The translations under genes were made by a program, and so were the position numbers. A model generated the notes under the pieces. That model saw only the letters and a list, made by a program, of their open reading frames with translations, did no database searches and was not told the DNA's origin. A stretch of DNA of 64,000 bases, from positions 1,840,001 to 1,904,000 of the forward strand of contig NZ_JADBEC010000001.1 of NCBI RefSeq assembly GCF_014873945.1. Direction: 5' to 3'. Of the stretch, positions 46,271 through 57,105 are shown piece by piece; position 1 is the stretch's first letter, and every line of letters begins with the position of its first letter. Origin of the DNA: Rhizobium viscosum (GTDB lineage: Bacteria; Pseudomonadota; Alphaproteobacteria; Rhizobiales; Rhizobiaceae).

Positions 46271-47545
46271 TCACGCCGATCTACCGCCCTTGATGACGCG
46301 CTGAACCGGCGGCTTTTTTGCACGAGAATGCTGGCGCGTGAAGCTGACGATGCGAGGCGCGATCTCGCGTCGGAAGCGAGAACCGTTGAAGACGCCATAG
46401 TGGCCGACATCCGGCTGCAAGTAATGCATGCGCATCTCCTCAGGGATGTTTACACAGATGGCCTGCGCAGCCTGAGTCTGGCCGACGCCGGAGATATCGT
46501 CGTTCTCGCCTTCGACCGTCAGCAAAGCCACATTACGGATCGCAGCGGGGTCAACGCGCTTGCCGCGATGCATCAACTCGCCCTTCGGCAGCGCGTGTTT
46601 CATGAAGACCTGCTCGACTGTCTGCAGATAGAATTCCGCGGTGAGGTCCATGACGGCGAGATATTCATCGTAGAAATCGCGGTGCTTTTCCGGTTCGCCG
46701 TCGTTCTTCACGAGATGCATGAAGAACTCCTTGTGGGCGATCAGGTGACGGTCGAGGTTCATCGACATGAAGCCGGAAAGCTGCAGGAAACCCGGATAGA
46801 CAGGACGCATAAAGCCCGGCTGCGGCCAGGGTACGTTCATGATGACGTTATCGGCAAACCATTCGAGCGGGCGCTCCTTGGCAAGCTTGTTGACGGCCGT
46901 CGGATTGATACGAGTATCGATCGGGCCACCCATCAGCGTCATGGACGACGGGGCCAGCGGATCCTTGGCCTCTTCCATGATAGCGGCAGCAGCGAGGACC
47001 GGCACGGAGGGCTGACAGACTGCGATGACATGCGTGTCATGGCCGAGGAAATGCAGCATCTCGATGACGTAGTCGATGTAATCGGAAAGGTCGAAGGTAC
47101 CCTCCGTCATCGGCACCATGCGCGCATCGACCCAGTCGGTAATATAGATATCGGCGCTCGGCAAAAGAGCTTCGACAGTGCCGCGCAGCAGCGTCGCATA
47201 GTGGCCGGACATGGGTGCGACGATGAGGATGCGCGGGTCGCCGCTATGGCCGGCCGGCACATCGCGGGAGAAATGCAGGAGACTGCAGAAGGAGCGCGTC
47301 CAGACCACTTCCTCGCGAACCGCAACCTTCTTGCCGTCGATGACGGTCGCATTGAGCCCAAATTCCGGCTTGCCGTAGCGGCGCGTCGTGCGCTCGAACA
47401 TTTCGAGGCTGGCCGAAATGGTGCGGCCGAGCGGTGTCTGCGAGAAGGGATTCAGCGGATTGGCACAGGCAAAACGCATCATATCGGCTGCAGCGCGGAA
47501 GGGGGCCAACGCTGCATGATTCAATTCATAAAGCTGGTAAAACAT
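46271..47545 (-). CDS. phaZ: Intracellular polyhydroxyalkanoate depolymerase PhaZ
   Basis: A 424-residue alpha/beta hydrolase of the intracellular PHB depolymerase family. The nucleophile elbow reads HVIAVCQPSVPVLAA, with cysteine in place of the serine of true lipases; this is typical of native-PHB depolymerases such as those of Cupriavidus. The acid is in VEGENDDISG and the histidine in DVGHYGVFNG. ATG 47545 (MFYQLYELN) is chosen over GTG 47557 because of spacing to the AAGG upstream. It releases hydroxybutyrate from storage granules, which fits the malate synthase and PEP carboxykinase in this window. Confidence 0.93.
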   Translation of the reverse strand: MFYQLYELNHAALAPFRAAADMMRFACANPLNPFSQTPLGRTISASLEMFERTTRRYGKPEFGLNATVIDGKKVAVREEVVWTRSFCSLLHFSRDVPAGHSGDPRILIVAPMSGHYATLLRGTVEALLPSADIYITDWVDARMVPMTEGTFDLSDYIDYVIEMLHFLGHDTHVIAVCQPSVPVLAAAAIMEEAKDPLAPSSMTLMGGPIDTRINPTAVNKLAKERPLEWFADNVIMNVPWPQPGFMRPVYPGFLQLSGFMSMNLDRHLIAHKEFFMHLVKNDGEPEKHRDFYDEYLAVMDLTAEFYLQTVEQVFMKHALPKGELMHRGKRVDPAAIRNVALLTVEGENDDISGVGQTQAAQAICVNIPEEMRMHYLQPDVGHYGVFNGSRFRREIAPRIVSFTRQHSRAKKPPVQRVIKGGRSA

Positions 47546-47646
47546 GAAGGGCGCCACCTTTCTCTATCCGGCAAAGACGGCGCCAATTGAAGGGCACCGG
47601 ACTCTTTCCGTTAACGCTGGCACATCAACGTAGGCTAACAGGTTTT

Positions 47647-47661
47647 TGTTGCACAGCAACA
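47647..47661. promoter_or_regulatory. PhaR (AniA)-type palindrome upstream of phaZ
   Basis: TGTTGCACAGCAACA is a perfect inverted repeat of six bases with a 3-base spacer, and fits the TTGC-N3-GCAA form of PhaR operators described for polyhydroxybutyrate genes in alphaproteobacteria. It lies about 100 bases upstream of the phaZ start, a normal operator position. Confidence 0.6.
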
Positions 47662-47680
47662 TAACATTACAGTCCGAAAG

Positions 47681-47710
47681 AAAAATGCCGGAAAATTGAT
47701 CCCCGGCATT
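47681..47710 (-). terminator. Terminator of the FAH-family gene
   Basis: AATGCCGG (47684-47691) pairs with CCGGCATT (47703-47710) and on the minus strand the stem is followed by a run of T. It lies about 42 bases after the stop of the FAH-family gene. Confidence 0.8.
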
Positions 47711-47752
47711 ATCTTGGTGCACAAAGTTTAAGCTTTTCAGCAGGAAAAACAG

Positions 47753-48595
47753 TTAACGATCCGCTACGAAGAGCTGCTTCTGAGTGCCAAGACCTTCGAT
47801 ACCGAGTTCGACGACATCGCCGTCCTTTAGGAAGCGCGGCGGCTTCATACCCATGCCGACACCCGGAGGTGTACCCGTAGAGATAACGTCGCCCGGATGC
47901 AGGGACATGAACTGGCTGAGATACGACACGATGAACGCAACACCATAAACCATGGTTTTCGTGGAACCATTCTGCATCGTCTGGCCGTTGACCTTGAGCC
48001 ACATGCCGAGGTTCTGCGGATCGGCAACTTCGTCTTTAGTGACGAGCCACGGGCCGATCGGGCCGAAGGTGTCGCAGGACTTACCCTTGGTCCACTGGCC
48101 CGAGCGCTCGGTCTGGAAGGCGCGCTCGGAGACGTCGTCGGAAACGCAATAACCAGCAACGTAATCCAGCGCTTCGGCCTCGCTGACATATTTCGCGGTC
48201 TTGCCGATAACGACACCGAGCTCGACTTCCCAGTCGGTCTTTTCGGAACCGCGCGGGATCTGGACATTGTCGTTCGGGCCGACGATCGCCGAGGTCGCCT
48301 TCATGAAAATGACGGGTTCGGGCGGCACGGTCGCGCCGGTTTCAGCCGCATGGTCGGAGTAATTCAGGCCGATGCAGATGAACTTGCCGGTGCCGGCAAC
48401 ACAGGCGCCGATACGGCTGGGCGCCAGTTCCGGCAGGCTCTTCGGATCAAGGGCGGCGATCTTTGCAAGACCTGCCGGCGTGATCGCCTCGCCGCCGATA
48501 TCGGCGACATGGGCAGAAAGGTCGCGGATCTTGCCATCGGCATCGAGCAGGGCCGGCTTTTCGCGGCCAGCTTCTCCAACGCGCATCAGCTTCAT
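47753..48595 (-). CDS. Fumarylacetoacetate hydrolase family protein
   Basis: A 280-residue FAH-domain enzyme. The metal-binding acids lie in KTDWEVELGVVIGK and the domain begins with FICIGLNYSDHAAE. VNGQTMQNGSTKTMV and GDVISTGTPPGVGMG are usual landmarks. Members act on 2-hydroxyhepta-2,4-diene-1,7-dioates, fumarylpyruvate, ureidoglycolate-derived acids or oxaloacetate, so the substrate cannot be given. ATG 48595 has a strong GAGGAGG nearby; the frame extends five codons further upstream without support. Confidence 0.9.
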   Translation of the reverse strand: MKLMRVGEAGREKPALLDADGKIRDLSAHVADIGGEAITPAGLAKIAALDPKSLPELAPSRIGACVAGTGKFICIGLNYSDHAAETGATVPPEPVIFMKATSAIVGPNDNVQIPRGSEKTDWEVELGVVIGKTAKYVSEAEALDYVAGYCVSDDVSERAFQTERSGQWTKGKSCDTFGPIGPWLVTKDEVADPQNLGMWLKVNGQTMQNGSTKTMVYGVAFIVSYLSQFMSLHPGDVISTGTPPGVGMGMKPPRFLKDGDVVELGIEGLGTQKQLFVADR

Positions 48596-48687
48596 GAATA
48601 TCCTCCTCATGGAAAGCGGGGTGCGCCACCTATGAACGAATTATTCATCGGTGTCATTATGACTTTCCGCGGAAGCGGTACGCGCGG

Positions 48688-49641
48688 CTAGAAAATTTCG
48701 GCAAGCTGCGGTCCGACCGGAACGATCCGCGTGGGATTGAGGCTCTCGATCGAATAATAGCCGCGCTTGATGTGATCGAAATTCACGGTCTCGGCGATGC
48801 CGGGCCAATCCAGCATCCGCCGGCAGAAAGACTTGAGGTTGGCGTAGTCGGATAGACGCCGCAGATTGCATTTGAAGAGACCGTGGTAGGCGACATCGAA
48901 ACGCACTAGCGTGACAAACAGGCGGATATCGGCCTCCGTCGGATGCTCGGCAAAGAGAAAGCTGCGTCCTTCGAACTGAGGTTCAATCCAGTCGAGGCAC
49001 GCGAAAACCTCAGCAAAAGCCTCTTCATAGGCGATCTGGGTCGTCGCAAAGCCGGTACGGTAAACACCGTTGTTCAGGGACGGATAGATGCGCTCGTTGA
49101 AGGCATCGATTTCATTATGCAGAGCGGACGGATAGAGATCAATGTCACCATGGGCAAGATCGCCAAAACCGGTGTTCAGCATGCGCAGAATATCGGAGGA
49201 TTCGTTATTCACGATGGTGCCGCGCTTCTTGTCCCAGAGAACCGGCACCGTCGCGCGCCCGGTAAAGCCTGAATCCGCTTTCGTGTAGATCTCATGCATG
49301 TAGGCGGCGCCGTTTAGGTCATCGGCGGTAGCACCGGGATAATCGCCGAAACGCCAGCCCTGCTTGCTGAGTGTCGGCTCGACGATCGAAACCGAGATGA
49401 CGTCCTCTAGACCCCTGAGCTTGAGGCCAATCAGCGTGCGCGAAGCCCAGGGGCAGATATAGGCCACATAGAGATGATAGCGGCCAGCTTCAGCGGCAAA
49501 ACCACCCTCACCCGTCGGGCCAGCGCTGCCGTCAGGCGTCACCCAGTTGCGGAAGCTGGATGTCTGGCGGACGAAACCACCCTTTTCATCTTTGGCCTGG
49601 ACCGGCTGCCAGTCCTCGGTCCATTTCCCATTCACCAGCAT
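48688..49641 (-). CDS. Glutathionyl-hydroquinone reductase-like glutathione S-transferase
   Basis: A 317-residue Xi-class GST homologue. The catalytic Cys63 lies in YICPWASRTLI, and the N-terminal TEDWQPV...FVRQTSSFRNWV, plus GEGGFAAEAGRYHLYV, match YqjG/PcpF-type proteins, which reduce glutathionyl-hydroquinones with glutathione. ATG 49641 has AGGAG upstream. It is divergent from a nitroreductase gene, and the shared gap contains a 14-base palindrome. Confidence 0.9.
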   Translation of the reverse strand: MLVNGKWTEDWQPVQAKDEKGGFVRQTSSFRNWVTPDGSAGPTGEGGFAAEAGRYHLYVAYICPWASRTLIGLKLRGLEDVISVSIVEPTLSKQGWRFGDYPGATADDLNGAAYMHEIYTKADSGFTGRATVPVLWDKKRGTIVNNESSDILRMLNTGFGDLAHGDIDLYPSALHNEIDAFNERIYPSLNNGVYRTGFATTQIAYEEAFAEVFACLDWIEPQFEGRSFLFAEHPTEADIRLFVTLVRFDVAYHGLFKCNLRRLSDYANLKSFCRRMLDWPGIAETVNFDHIKRGYYSIESLNPTRIVPVGPQLAEIF

Positions 49642-49774
49642 CCCGCATCTCCTGCCAACCGGATTTGACGCTGCTTTACCGGCAGTTCTTCGCGCGCGTA
49701 AGATCCGTTTCTGGAAACAGATTGTGCACTGGCCGCGACCAAACTGTGCTTGCCAAGCAGGCGAGCACGGAAAT

Positions 49775-49788
49775 ATCACTTAAGTGAT
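49775..49788. promoter_or_regulatory. 14-base perfect palindrome between divergent redox genes
   Basis: ATCACTTAAGTGAT reads identically on both strands. It lies 133 bases upstream of the reductase start and 45 bases upstream of the nitroreductase start, where a shared operator would be expected. It looks like the site of a small winged-helix regulator (MarR- or HxlR-type), though none is encoded nearby. Confidence 0.5.
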
Positions 49789-49833
49789 CTCCGCAATGGA
49801 ATCCCCGTCCATCGCCAACTTCCGGAAGCCACT

Positions 49834-50430
49834 ATGACGAAAGCCAACTGCCGCGAATCCGAATATCCCATCGATCCGATGTTTCTCGAGCGTTGGTCAC
49901 CACGCGCCTTTACCGGCGAGATTATCGAAGAAACCCAGCTTCTGACCCTGCTCGACGCCGCGCACTGGGCGCCATCCTCCTCGAATATGCAGCCCTGGCG
50001 GTTCCTTTATGCATTGAAAGGCTCCGAGCACTGGGAAGAATTCGTGAGCCTGCTCGTCGATTCCAACCAGGAATGGGCGAAGAATGCCTCGGCACTGATC
50101 TTCGTGGTCTCGCGCAGCTTCAACGGCGCTCGCAGCGAGGGACGGTCAAGCTATACGCACTCTTTCGATGCCGGCACAGCCTGGGGCCATCTTGCCATGC
50201 AGGCCCGTATTTCCGGCTTCTATGCCCATGGCATGGGCGGCATCAAGCATGACGAGATCAAGGAAAAGCTTAGTGTTCCCGATGGCTACCGCGTCGAAGC
50301 CGGTATTGCCGTCGGCCGCATCGCCGATAAGAACACCCTTTCCGAGCGCAACCGCGAGCGCGAATTCCCGAGCCAGCGCAAGCCGCTCTCGGAGGTCGTC
50401 TTCAACGGCCATTTCATCGGCAACGATTGA
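49834..50430 (+). CDS. Nitroreductase family protein
   Basis: A 198-residue FMN-dependent nitroreductase-like flavoprotein. WSPRAFTGEIIEETQLLTLL and AAHWAPSSSNMQPWRFLYAL match the N-terminal flavin-binding block, AWGHLAMQARISGFYAHGM is near the dimer interface, and YRVEAGIAVGRIADKNTL closes the domain. Such enzymes use NAD(P)H to reduce nitro compounds or quinones; the natural substrate is unknown. ATG 49834 gives MTKANCRESEYPID. It ends at a bidirectional terminator shared with gyrB. Confidence 0.9.
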   Translation: MTKANCRESEYPIDPMFLERWSPRAFTGEIIEETQLLTLLDAAHWAPSSSNMQPWRFLYALKGSEHWEEFVSLLVDSNQEWAKNASALIFVVSRSFNGARSEGRSSYTHSFDAGTAWGHLAMQARISGFYAHGMGGIKHDEIKEKLSVPDGYRVEAGIAVGRIADKNTLSERNREREFPSQRKPLSEVVFNGHFIGND

Positions 50431-50440
50431 TCGCAAAATA

Positions 50441-50475
50441 AAAACCCGCAAGCCGGATGGCTGCGGGGCTTTTTC
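50441..50475. terminator. Terminator between the nitroreductase and gyrB
   Basis: A composite hairpin, AAAACCCGCA...TGCGGGGCTTTTT, with an inner AGCC/GGCT stem, is flanked by A and T runs on either side. It serves both convergent genes. Confidence 0.82.
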
Positions 50476-50488
50476 GTGACCGGTTCGG

Positions 50489-52972
<2,484 letters not shown>

Positions 52973-53057
52973 TCACCGGCTTTTTCAATGTCGAATATAG
53001 GTTTTTTGCAGCGAGTTCCCAATGGCAAGGCCCTAAAACAAGGCATAAATCAGGGGA

Positions 53058-53435
53058 TTATGACGCTTTTCCGTCCACTTTGCCGCCATTTTCAAGAAGC
53101 GCCGATAACCGGGCGATGTCGCCGCTGTCAAGGCTGCGGATTCGCTTGGCCAGGCGATTGGCAAATTCGGTGTATTCGGGCGGCAGCCCCGAAGTATCGA
53201 CGACCACACGCGGATCGGAAGAGCTAGCAACGAGGAAGAGTTCCTCGGCCTCATCCCAGATGATGTTGAAATAGCCGGCGATGCGCTGCAGCAGATCGAA
53301 GCTCGGCACGCCGCGCTTTCCGTGCTCGAGCGCCGAGAGATAGGCGGGCGAAACATTGAGCGCCGCAGCCATCTGTTTCTGCGTCACGCCCTTGCGGGCG
53401 CGCAGCTTGCGAACTGCTTCGGCAAACGGCGTCAC
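53058..53435 (-). CDS. XRE-family helix-turn-helix regulator
   Basis: A 125-residue DNA-binding protein. The N-terminal helix-turn-helix is KGVTQKQMAAALNVSPAYLS followed by ALEHGKRGVP, of the Cro/CI type, and the C-terminal half (about residues 60-125) has no recognised effector domain. It overlaps the Smr-domain gene by four bases and is the last gene of the mltA-smr-xre unit. Its targets are not visible; no obvious palindrome is found in its own neighbourhood. Confidence 0.86.
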   Translation of the reverse strand: MTPFAEAVRKLRARKGVTQKQMAAALNVSPAYLSALEHGKRGVPSFDLLQRIAGYFNIIWDEAEELFLVASSSDPRVVVDTSGLPPEYTEFANRLAKRIRSLDSGDIARLSALLENGGKVDGKAS

Positions 53436-54001
53436 GATGTTTCCCCGGCACGCCGGGATAGGCGGATATAGAGGGCGCCGGCGCCACCATGATGGTGGGC
53501 GGCTGGTTCATAGGACGAAATTAGAAAACGGAATTCCGGCTTGGAGAACCACAGCGGCACAGCGCGCTTCAAGGCGCCTTCGCTGCCCATGGAACTGCCT
53601 TTGCCTGTAATGACGAGAACATGCCGCATGCCGCGTTCATGCGCGCGGATCAGGAAATCGAGCAGGAAGGAATGCGCTTCGCTCTGGACCATGCCGTGAA
53701 GATCGATCCGCGCTTCCAGCGCCAGCTTGCCCTTGGCGATCTTGCGCTTGACCGGCCGCTCCAGTGGATGGTGGACGCCCGATGGCTGTTTTACGGGCGC
53801 CTGCATTGCCGGTTGCTGCGGAAGCGGTATAGCCGTTTTCTGCTTTTCCGCCTTTTCCTGTTCAGCAGCCGCTTCGGCCTCCGCCAGGAAGGCGTCAAGC
53901 GCAGTCAGTTCATCGGTCTTGCCGGGCATGGGCCGGGTGCTGCGGGCGACCCTGCCCCAGAGGATTCTCTCATCTGAGCTGAGCTTGCGGTCCTTCGCCA
54001 T
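53432..54001 (-). CDS. Smr domain protein
   Basis: A 189-residue protein with an N-terminal disordered, charged half and a C-terminal Smr (small MutS-related) domain: ARIDLHGMVQSEAHSFLLDF, HVLVITGKGS, and SSYEPAAHHHGGAGALYIRL. The DLHG and TGKG motifs are those of Smr endonuclease domains. It may nick branched DNA or act on RNA; the substrate is unknown. Its start overlaps the mltA stop by one base. Confidence 0.9.
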   Translation of the reverse strand: MAKDRKLSSDERILWGRVARSTRPMPGKTDELTALDAFLAEAEAAAEQEKAEKQKTAIPLPQQPAMQAPVKQPSGVHHPLERPVKRKIAKGKLALEARIDLHGMVQSEAHSFLLDFLIRAHERGMRHVLVITGKGSSMGSEGALKRAVPLWFSKPEFRFLISSYEPAAHHHGGAGALYIRLSRRAGETS

Positions 54002-55116
54002 CAGAGGAACCTCGCTGCAGCGGCATTGGGGATGAGAATTGCGAAATCGGCATCATTGCGTACCGTCCCCGCCAACTCTCCTGCATCATAGCCCGAACCG
54101 GTGAAAATGTCGCCGCGAGCGGGACCGACAATTGCCGAACCGGTATCCAGCGCCAGCATCAGCCGTTGAAACGGCTTACCGGCATCAAGGTGCGTCAGGG
54201 TTTCGGAGCGGACGAAGAATGGAAAACCGAACGTGTGGATCAGGCGGTCGACGGCGAGCGAACGCCCCGCGAGCAGCGACACCTTCGCGGCGGCGATCGG
54301 CCCTGCATTCGGATCGTCGACTGGCGCTTCCCGGAAGAAAATATAGGACCGGTTATGCCAGAGAACTTCGTCGATCTGGTCCGGATGACTGGCAAGCCAC
54401 GCACGGATCGACTGCATCGAAATTTTCGTACGGTCGATCTCGCCCCGGTCGATCAATAGCTTGCCGATCGCCGAAAATGGATGACCGGCTTTTGCGGCGT
54501 AGGTGATGCGGCCAAGTCTGCCATCCGGATAACGCAGCCGGGCAGCGCCCTGCACATGGACAAAGAAAAGATCGACCTTCGATCTCGTCCAGGCGATCTC
54601 GAGACCACGGCCTTCGAGATAGCCCTGATCGATGTCGCGACGATCCGGATAGGCATCGATCAGCCTATCACGCGAGCGCCCGAATGCGTAGGAGCCATCG
54701 AGCTTGCCCGGACGATTTTGATCATCGAGGTCGATGAGGTCGTCCGGGCGCCGGTAGATCGGAAAACGGTAGGTCGCGTCCTGTCTGCCAGAAACTTCGA
54801 TTTCGGGTTCGTAGAAGGCGGTAACGAAACCACTGACGCCGTCGGCCCGGACAATCCGGAATGCCTGACAATTCCTTTCAAAAAAGGCACGTGCTTCGTT
54901 CGCCGAAGACGGACGGAATGCCTCTGCTTCTTCCAGCAACGGAAGGAGATCGCCTGAACTCAGCCCCAGCGAGCCGGTACGATAAGGTTTCGTTCCGGAA
55001 ATATGCCGGCGACAGGTAGCCATGACTTCAAAAAGGCTGGAGGGATCGTCATCCCTCCAGCCTTCCAATGCGTCGAAACTGACTGCCTGAAGGGCGAAGC
55101 CGGCTGTGTCACTCAT
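54001..55116 (-). CDS. mltA: MltA-domain murein transglycosylase, no export signal visible
   Basis: A 371-residue protein with MltA and 3D domains. VTAFYEPEIEVS, VHVQGAARLRYPDGR, IGKLLIDRGEI and the C-terminal LALDTGSAIVGPARGDIF...GSGYDAGELAG match membrane-bound lytic transglycosylase A, which cuts glycan strands with anhydro-MurNAc formation. Unusually, the N terminus from ATG 55116 (MSDTAGFALQAVSFDAL) has no hydrophobic signal peptide or lipobox, and the upstream in-frame extension has none either. It overlaps the timA-like gene by eight bases. The envelope role is by homology only. Confidence 0.88.
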   Translation of the reverse strand: MSDTAGFALQAVSFDALEGWRDDDPSSLFEVMATCRRHISGTKPYRTGSLGLSSGDLLPLLEEAEAFRPSSANEARAFFERNCQAFRIVRADGVSGFVTAFYEPEIEVSGRQDATYRFPIYRRPDDLIDLDDQNRPGKLDGSYAFGRSRDRLIDAYPDRRDIDQGYLEGRGLEIAWTRSKVDLFFVHVQGAARLRYPDGRLGRITYAAKAGHPFSAIGKLLIDRGEIDRTKISMQSIRAWLASHPDQIDEVLWHNRSYIFFREAPVDDPNAGPIAAAKVSLLAGRSLAVDRLIHTFGFPFFVRSETLTHLDAGKPFQRLMLALDTGSAIVGPARGDIFTGSGYDAGELAGTVRNDADFAILIPNAAAARFL

Positions 55117-55813
55117 GTTCCGATTCGGTCGCGACGAGTTTCCAGTTGGGGTCACGCGATCGCGTATCGCGAGCGAAGGTCCAGAGATCGTTGACCTCGG
55201 CGACATTTTCGGCATCGCCGTCGATCAGTGCGTCGTTCTTGTCGTAGGTAGCAGAGATCAGCTGACTGATGATACGTACAGTGATCTGCGCCTCACTGCC
55301 CTTGGTCTCGGCATGGGTGATCTCGGCCTTGTCGATGCCCACGAAGGTGGACTTCATCTTCTCGCCCTTGTTCTCGCGATCGCTGATCGCCGCGTCGAAG
55401 CCGTCATAGACTTCTCTGGAGAGAAGGTTCTTTAGCGTCTTGCGGTCGCCATCAGCAAAGGCCATGACGATCATCTCGTAGGCCATTCGGGCGCCATTCA
55501 AGAATTCCTTCGGGTCGAAGGAGGCATCGGCTCTGTTGAGCGCGCGCAGCGATTCGTTCAGCGGCGTGCCAGCCGGTGCGAAAGCGTCGATGGCAGAGAA
55601 ACGGTCTTCCTCTTCCCCGTTCACATCGCGCCGCGGCAGGGTTACGACCTTGCCGGCATCGGCCGTATCGTTCTGCGCGGCATCCCGTGGCGTATAGAGA
55701 TCACGCGGCGGCTTCTCATTTCCGGTGCGGCGTCCAAGAACGGACCGAAGCTGAAAGAAAATCAGCACCGCCGCCACCAAGAAAAATAATGTGATGAAGT
55801 CGTTTGAACTCAT
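55109..55813 (-). CDS. Tim44/TimA family protein
   Basis: A 234-residue protein with an N-terminal membrane anchor (FITLFFLVAAVLIFFQLRSV), an acidic linker and a C-terminal Tim44-like domain (about residues 95-230: FLNGARMAYEMIVMAFADGD, VYDGFDAAISDRE, VNDLWTFARDTRS). The mitochondrial Tim44 recruits Hsp70 to the import channel; the bacterial relatives are membrane-attached and their role is unsettled. ATG 55813 is chosen over 55855 because the anchor then starts at residue 5. Neighbours fxsA and secB, on the other strand, also belong to membrane and export functions. Confidence 0.88.
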   Translation of the reverse strand: MSSNDFITLFFLVAAVLIFFQLRSVLGRRTGNEKPPRDLYTPRDAAQNDTADAGKVVTLPRRDVNGEEEDRFSAIDAFAPAGTPLNESLRALNRADASFDPKEFLNGARMAYEMIVMAFADGDRKTLKNLLSREVYDGFDAAISDRENKGEKMKSTFVGIDKAEITHAETKGSEAQITVRIISQLISATYDKNDALIDGDAENVAEVNDLWTFARDTRSRDPNWKLVATESEHE

Positions 55814-55939
55814 ATCCCGCCGTTCGCTGTTAACATCCCTGATTTCTAACCCCATATAGTCCGGCTATACGAATGATTCAAATCATGGCTGGTATCTTCG
55901 CCAGTGCCAAGAGGAGCCCGGGGCACCCGGGAGAAAGAA

Positions 55940-56458
55940 ATGCGTTTTTCCATGCTGCCGGTTTTCGCGCTGCTTCTGCCGCTTGCCGAGATCGCGGGCT
56001 TCGTGATTGTCGGCCGCGCAGTAGGACTTGCCGCGACGCTGGCGCTTGTCATGCTGGGCTTTGTCCTCGGCTCGTTCCTCTTGCGCCGGCAAGGTATCAG
56101 CATCCTGCGTCGCATGTCGGCCGAAGGGCGCAGTGGTACCATGCCCGGACGGGAATTGCTCAATCCGGCGATGAACGTAATCGCCGCGCTGCTCCTCATC
56201 ATCCCGGGCTTTCTCTCGGATATACTGGCGATCCTGCTTCTTATCCCGCAGGTTCGAAACCTGCTTTGGCGGTCGATTGCAAAGCGTTTCGTTGTCGTCG
56301 ACCCCGGCAGCAGGGGCTTCTCCTCATCCTCGCGTCCGGATTTTCAGAGTCGGTCGGGCAAGCCAGGCGATTCAAAGGTGGTCGATCTTGATGAAGAGGA
56401 CTATCATCGGCAACCGAACGAAAAGTCACCCTGGTCCGGAAAAAGGCTCGGCGACTAG
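55940..56458 (+). CDS. FxsA family membrane protein
   Basis: A 172-residue protein with about three to four hydrophobic helices in the first 120 residues, including LPVFALLLPLAEIAGFVIVG and the FxsA pattern GRELLNPAMNVIAALLLIIP and PGFLSDILA, followed by a soluble, charged tail. FxsA in E. coli reduces exclusion of phage T7; its cellular role is not defined. ATG 55940 has GGGAG upstream. It faces away from the Tim44-like gene and secB follows it. Confidence 0.88.
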   Translation: MRFSMLPVFALLLPLAEIAGFVIVGRAVGLAATLALVMLGFVLGSFLLRRQGISILRRMSAEGRSGTMPGRELLNPAMNVIAALLLIIPGFLSDILAILLLIPQVRNLLWRSIAKRFVVVDPGSRGFSSSSRPDFQSRSGKPGDSKVVDLDEEDYHRQPNEKSPWSGKRLGD

Positions 56459-56555
56459 GCTGAGGCACGTTAACTGCCCTAGAGGCCCAGGGTTGTAAGC
56501 CCCTGCCCGAAATGTTAGATGGCGGCACCATCCAATGCCCCTCGAGGAAAAGCCC
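56459..56555 (+). promoter_or_regulatory. secB upstream region
   Basis: Ninety-seven bases with GAGGAAAAG before the secB ATG. No clear hairpin terminator separates fxsA from secB, so they may be co-transcribed. Confidence 0.35.
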
Positions 56556-57044
56556 ATGGCAGACGACAACAACAGCAACGGCAACGGCGCAGCGAGCCCG
56601 ACCCTTTCGATCCTTGCCCAGTACGTCAAGGATCTTTCCTTCGAAAACCCGGGCGCACCCCGCTCCCTTCAGGCCCGCGACAAGGCACCGGCGATCAACA
56701 TCAATGTGAACGTCAATGCCAATCCGCTGTCCGAAACGGATTTCGATGTCGTGCTTTCGCTGATCGCTGAAGCCAAGGAAGGCGACAAGACGGTCTTCCA
56801 TACCGAGCTCGTCTATGGCGGCGTCTTCCGCGTTGCCGGCTTCCCTCAGGAGCACATGCTGCCGGTTCTCTTCATCGAGTGCCCGCGCATGCTCTTCCCG
56901 TTTGCCCGCCAGATCATTGCTGACGTCACCCGCAACGGTGGTTTCCCGCCGCTGATGATCGACCCGATCGATTTCGCGCAGATGTTCGCACAGCGCGTTG
57001 CCGAAGAGCAGGCCCGTTCCAAGGTTCAGGCCGTTCCGAACTAA
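56556..57044 (+). CDS. secB: Protein-export chaperone SecB
   Basis: A 162-residue SecB with FSENPGAPR-like segment ([10 protein letters not shown]), [20 protein letters not shown] and [16 protein letters not shown], the hallmark C-terminal block. It keeps exported proteins unfolded and delivers them to SecA. ATG 56556 follows GAGGAAA; the frame extends 7 codons upstream without family support. A bidirectional terminator shared with dnaQ follows. Confidence 0.96.
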   Translation: MADDNNSNGNGAASPTLSILAQYVKDLSFENPGAPRSLQARDKAPAININVNVNANPLSETDFDVVLSLIAEAKEGDKTVFHTELVYGGVFRVAGFPQEHMLPVLFIECPRMLFPFARQIIADVTRNGGFPPLMIDPIDFAQMFAQRVAEEQARSKVQAVPN

Positions 57045-57070
57045 GCCGGTCTTTACAGGCACTCAAAATC

Positions 57071-57105
57071 AAATGCCCGGGTTTCGCCCGGGCATTTTTA
57101 TTTTT
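57071..57105. terminator. Bidirectional terminator between secB and dnaQ
   Basis: AAATGCCCGGG (57071-57081) pairs with CCCGGGCATTT (57087-57097), with T-run to the right and A-run to the left. It ends both convergent genes; the dnaQ stop lies at its right edge. Confidence 0.92.

Noticed and set aside
55940..56458. Phage-exclusion or defence role for the FxsA homologue
   Set aside because: FxsA in E. coli only modifies T7 exclusion by F; the gene here is a core gene beside secB, with no other defence genes nearby.
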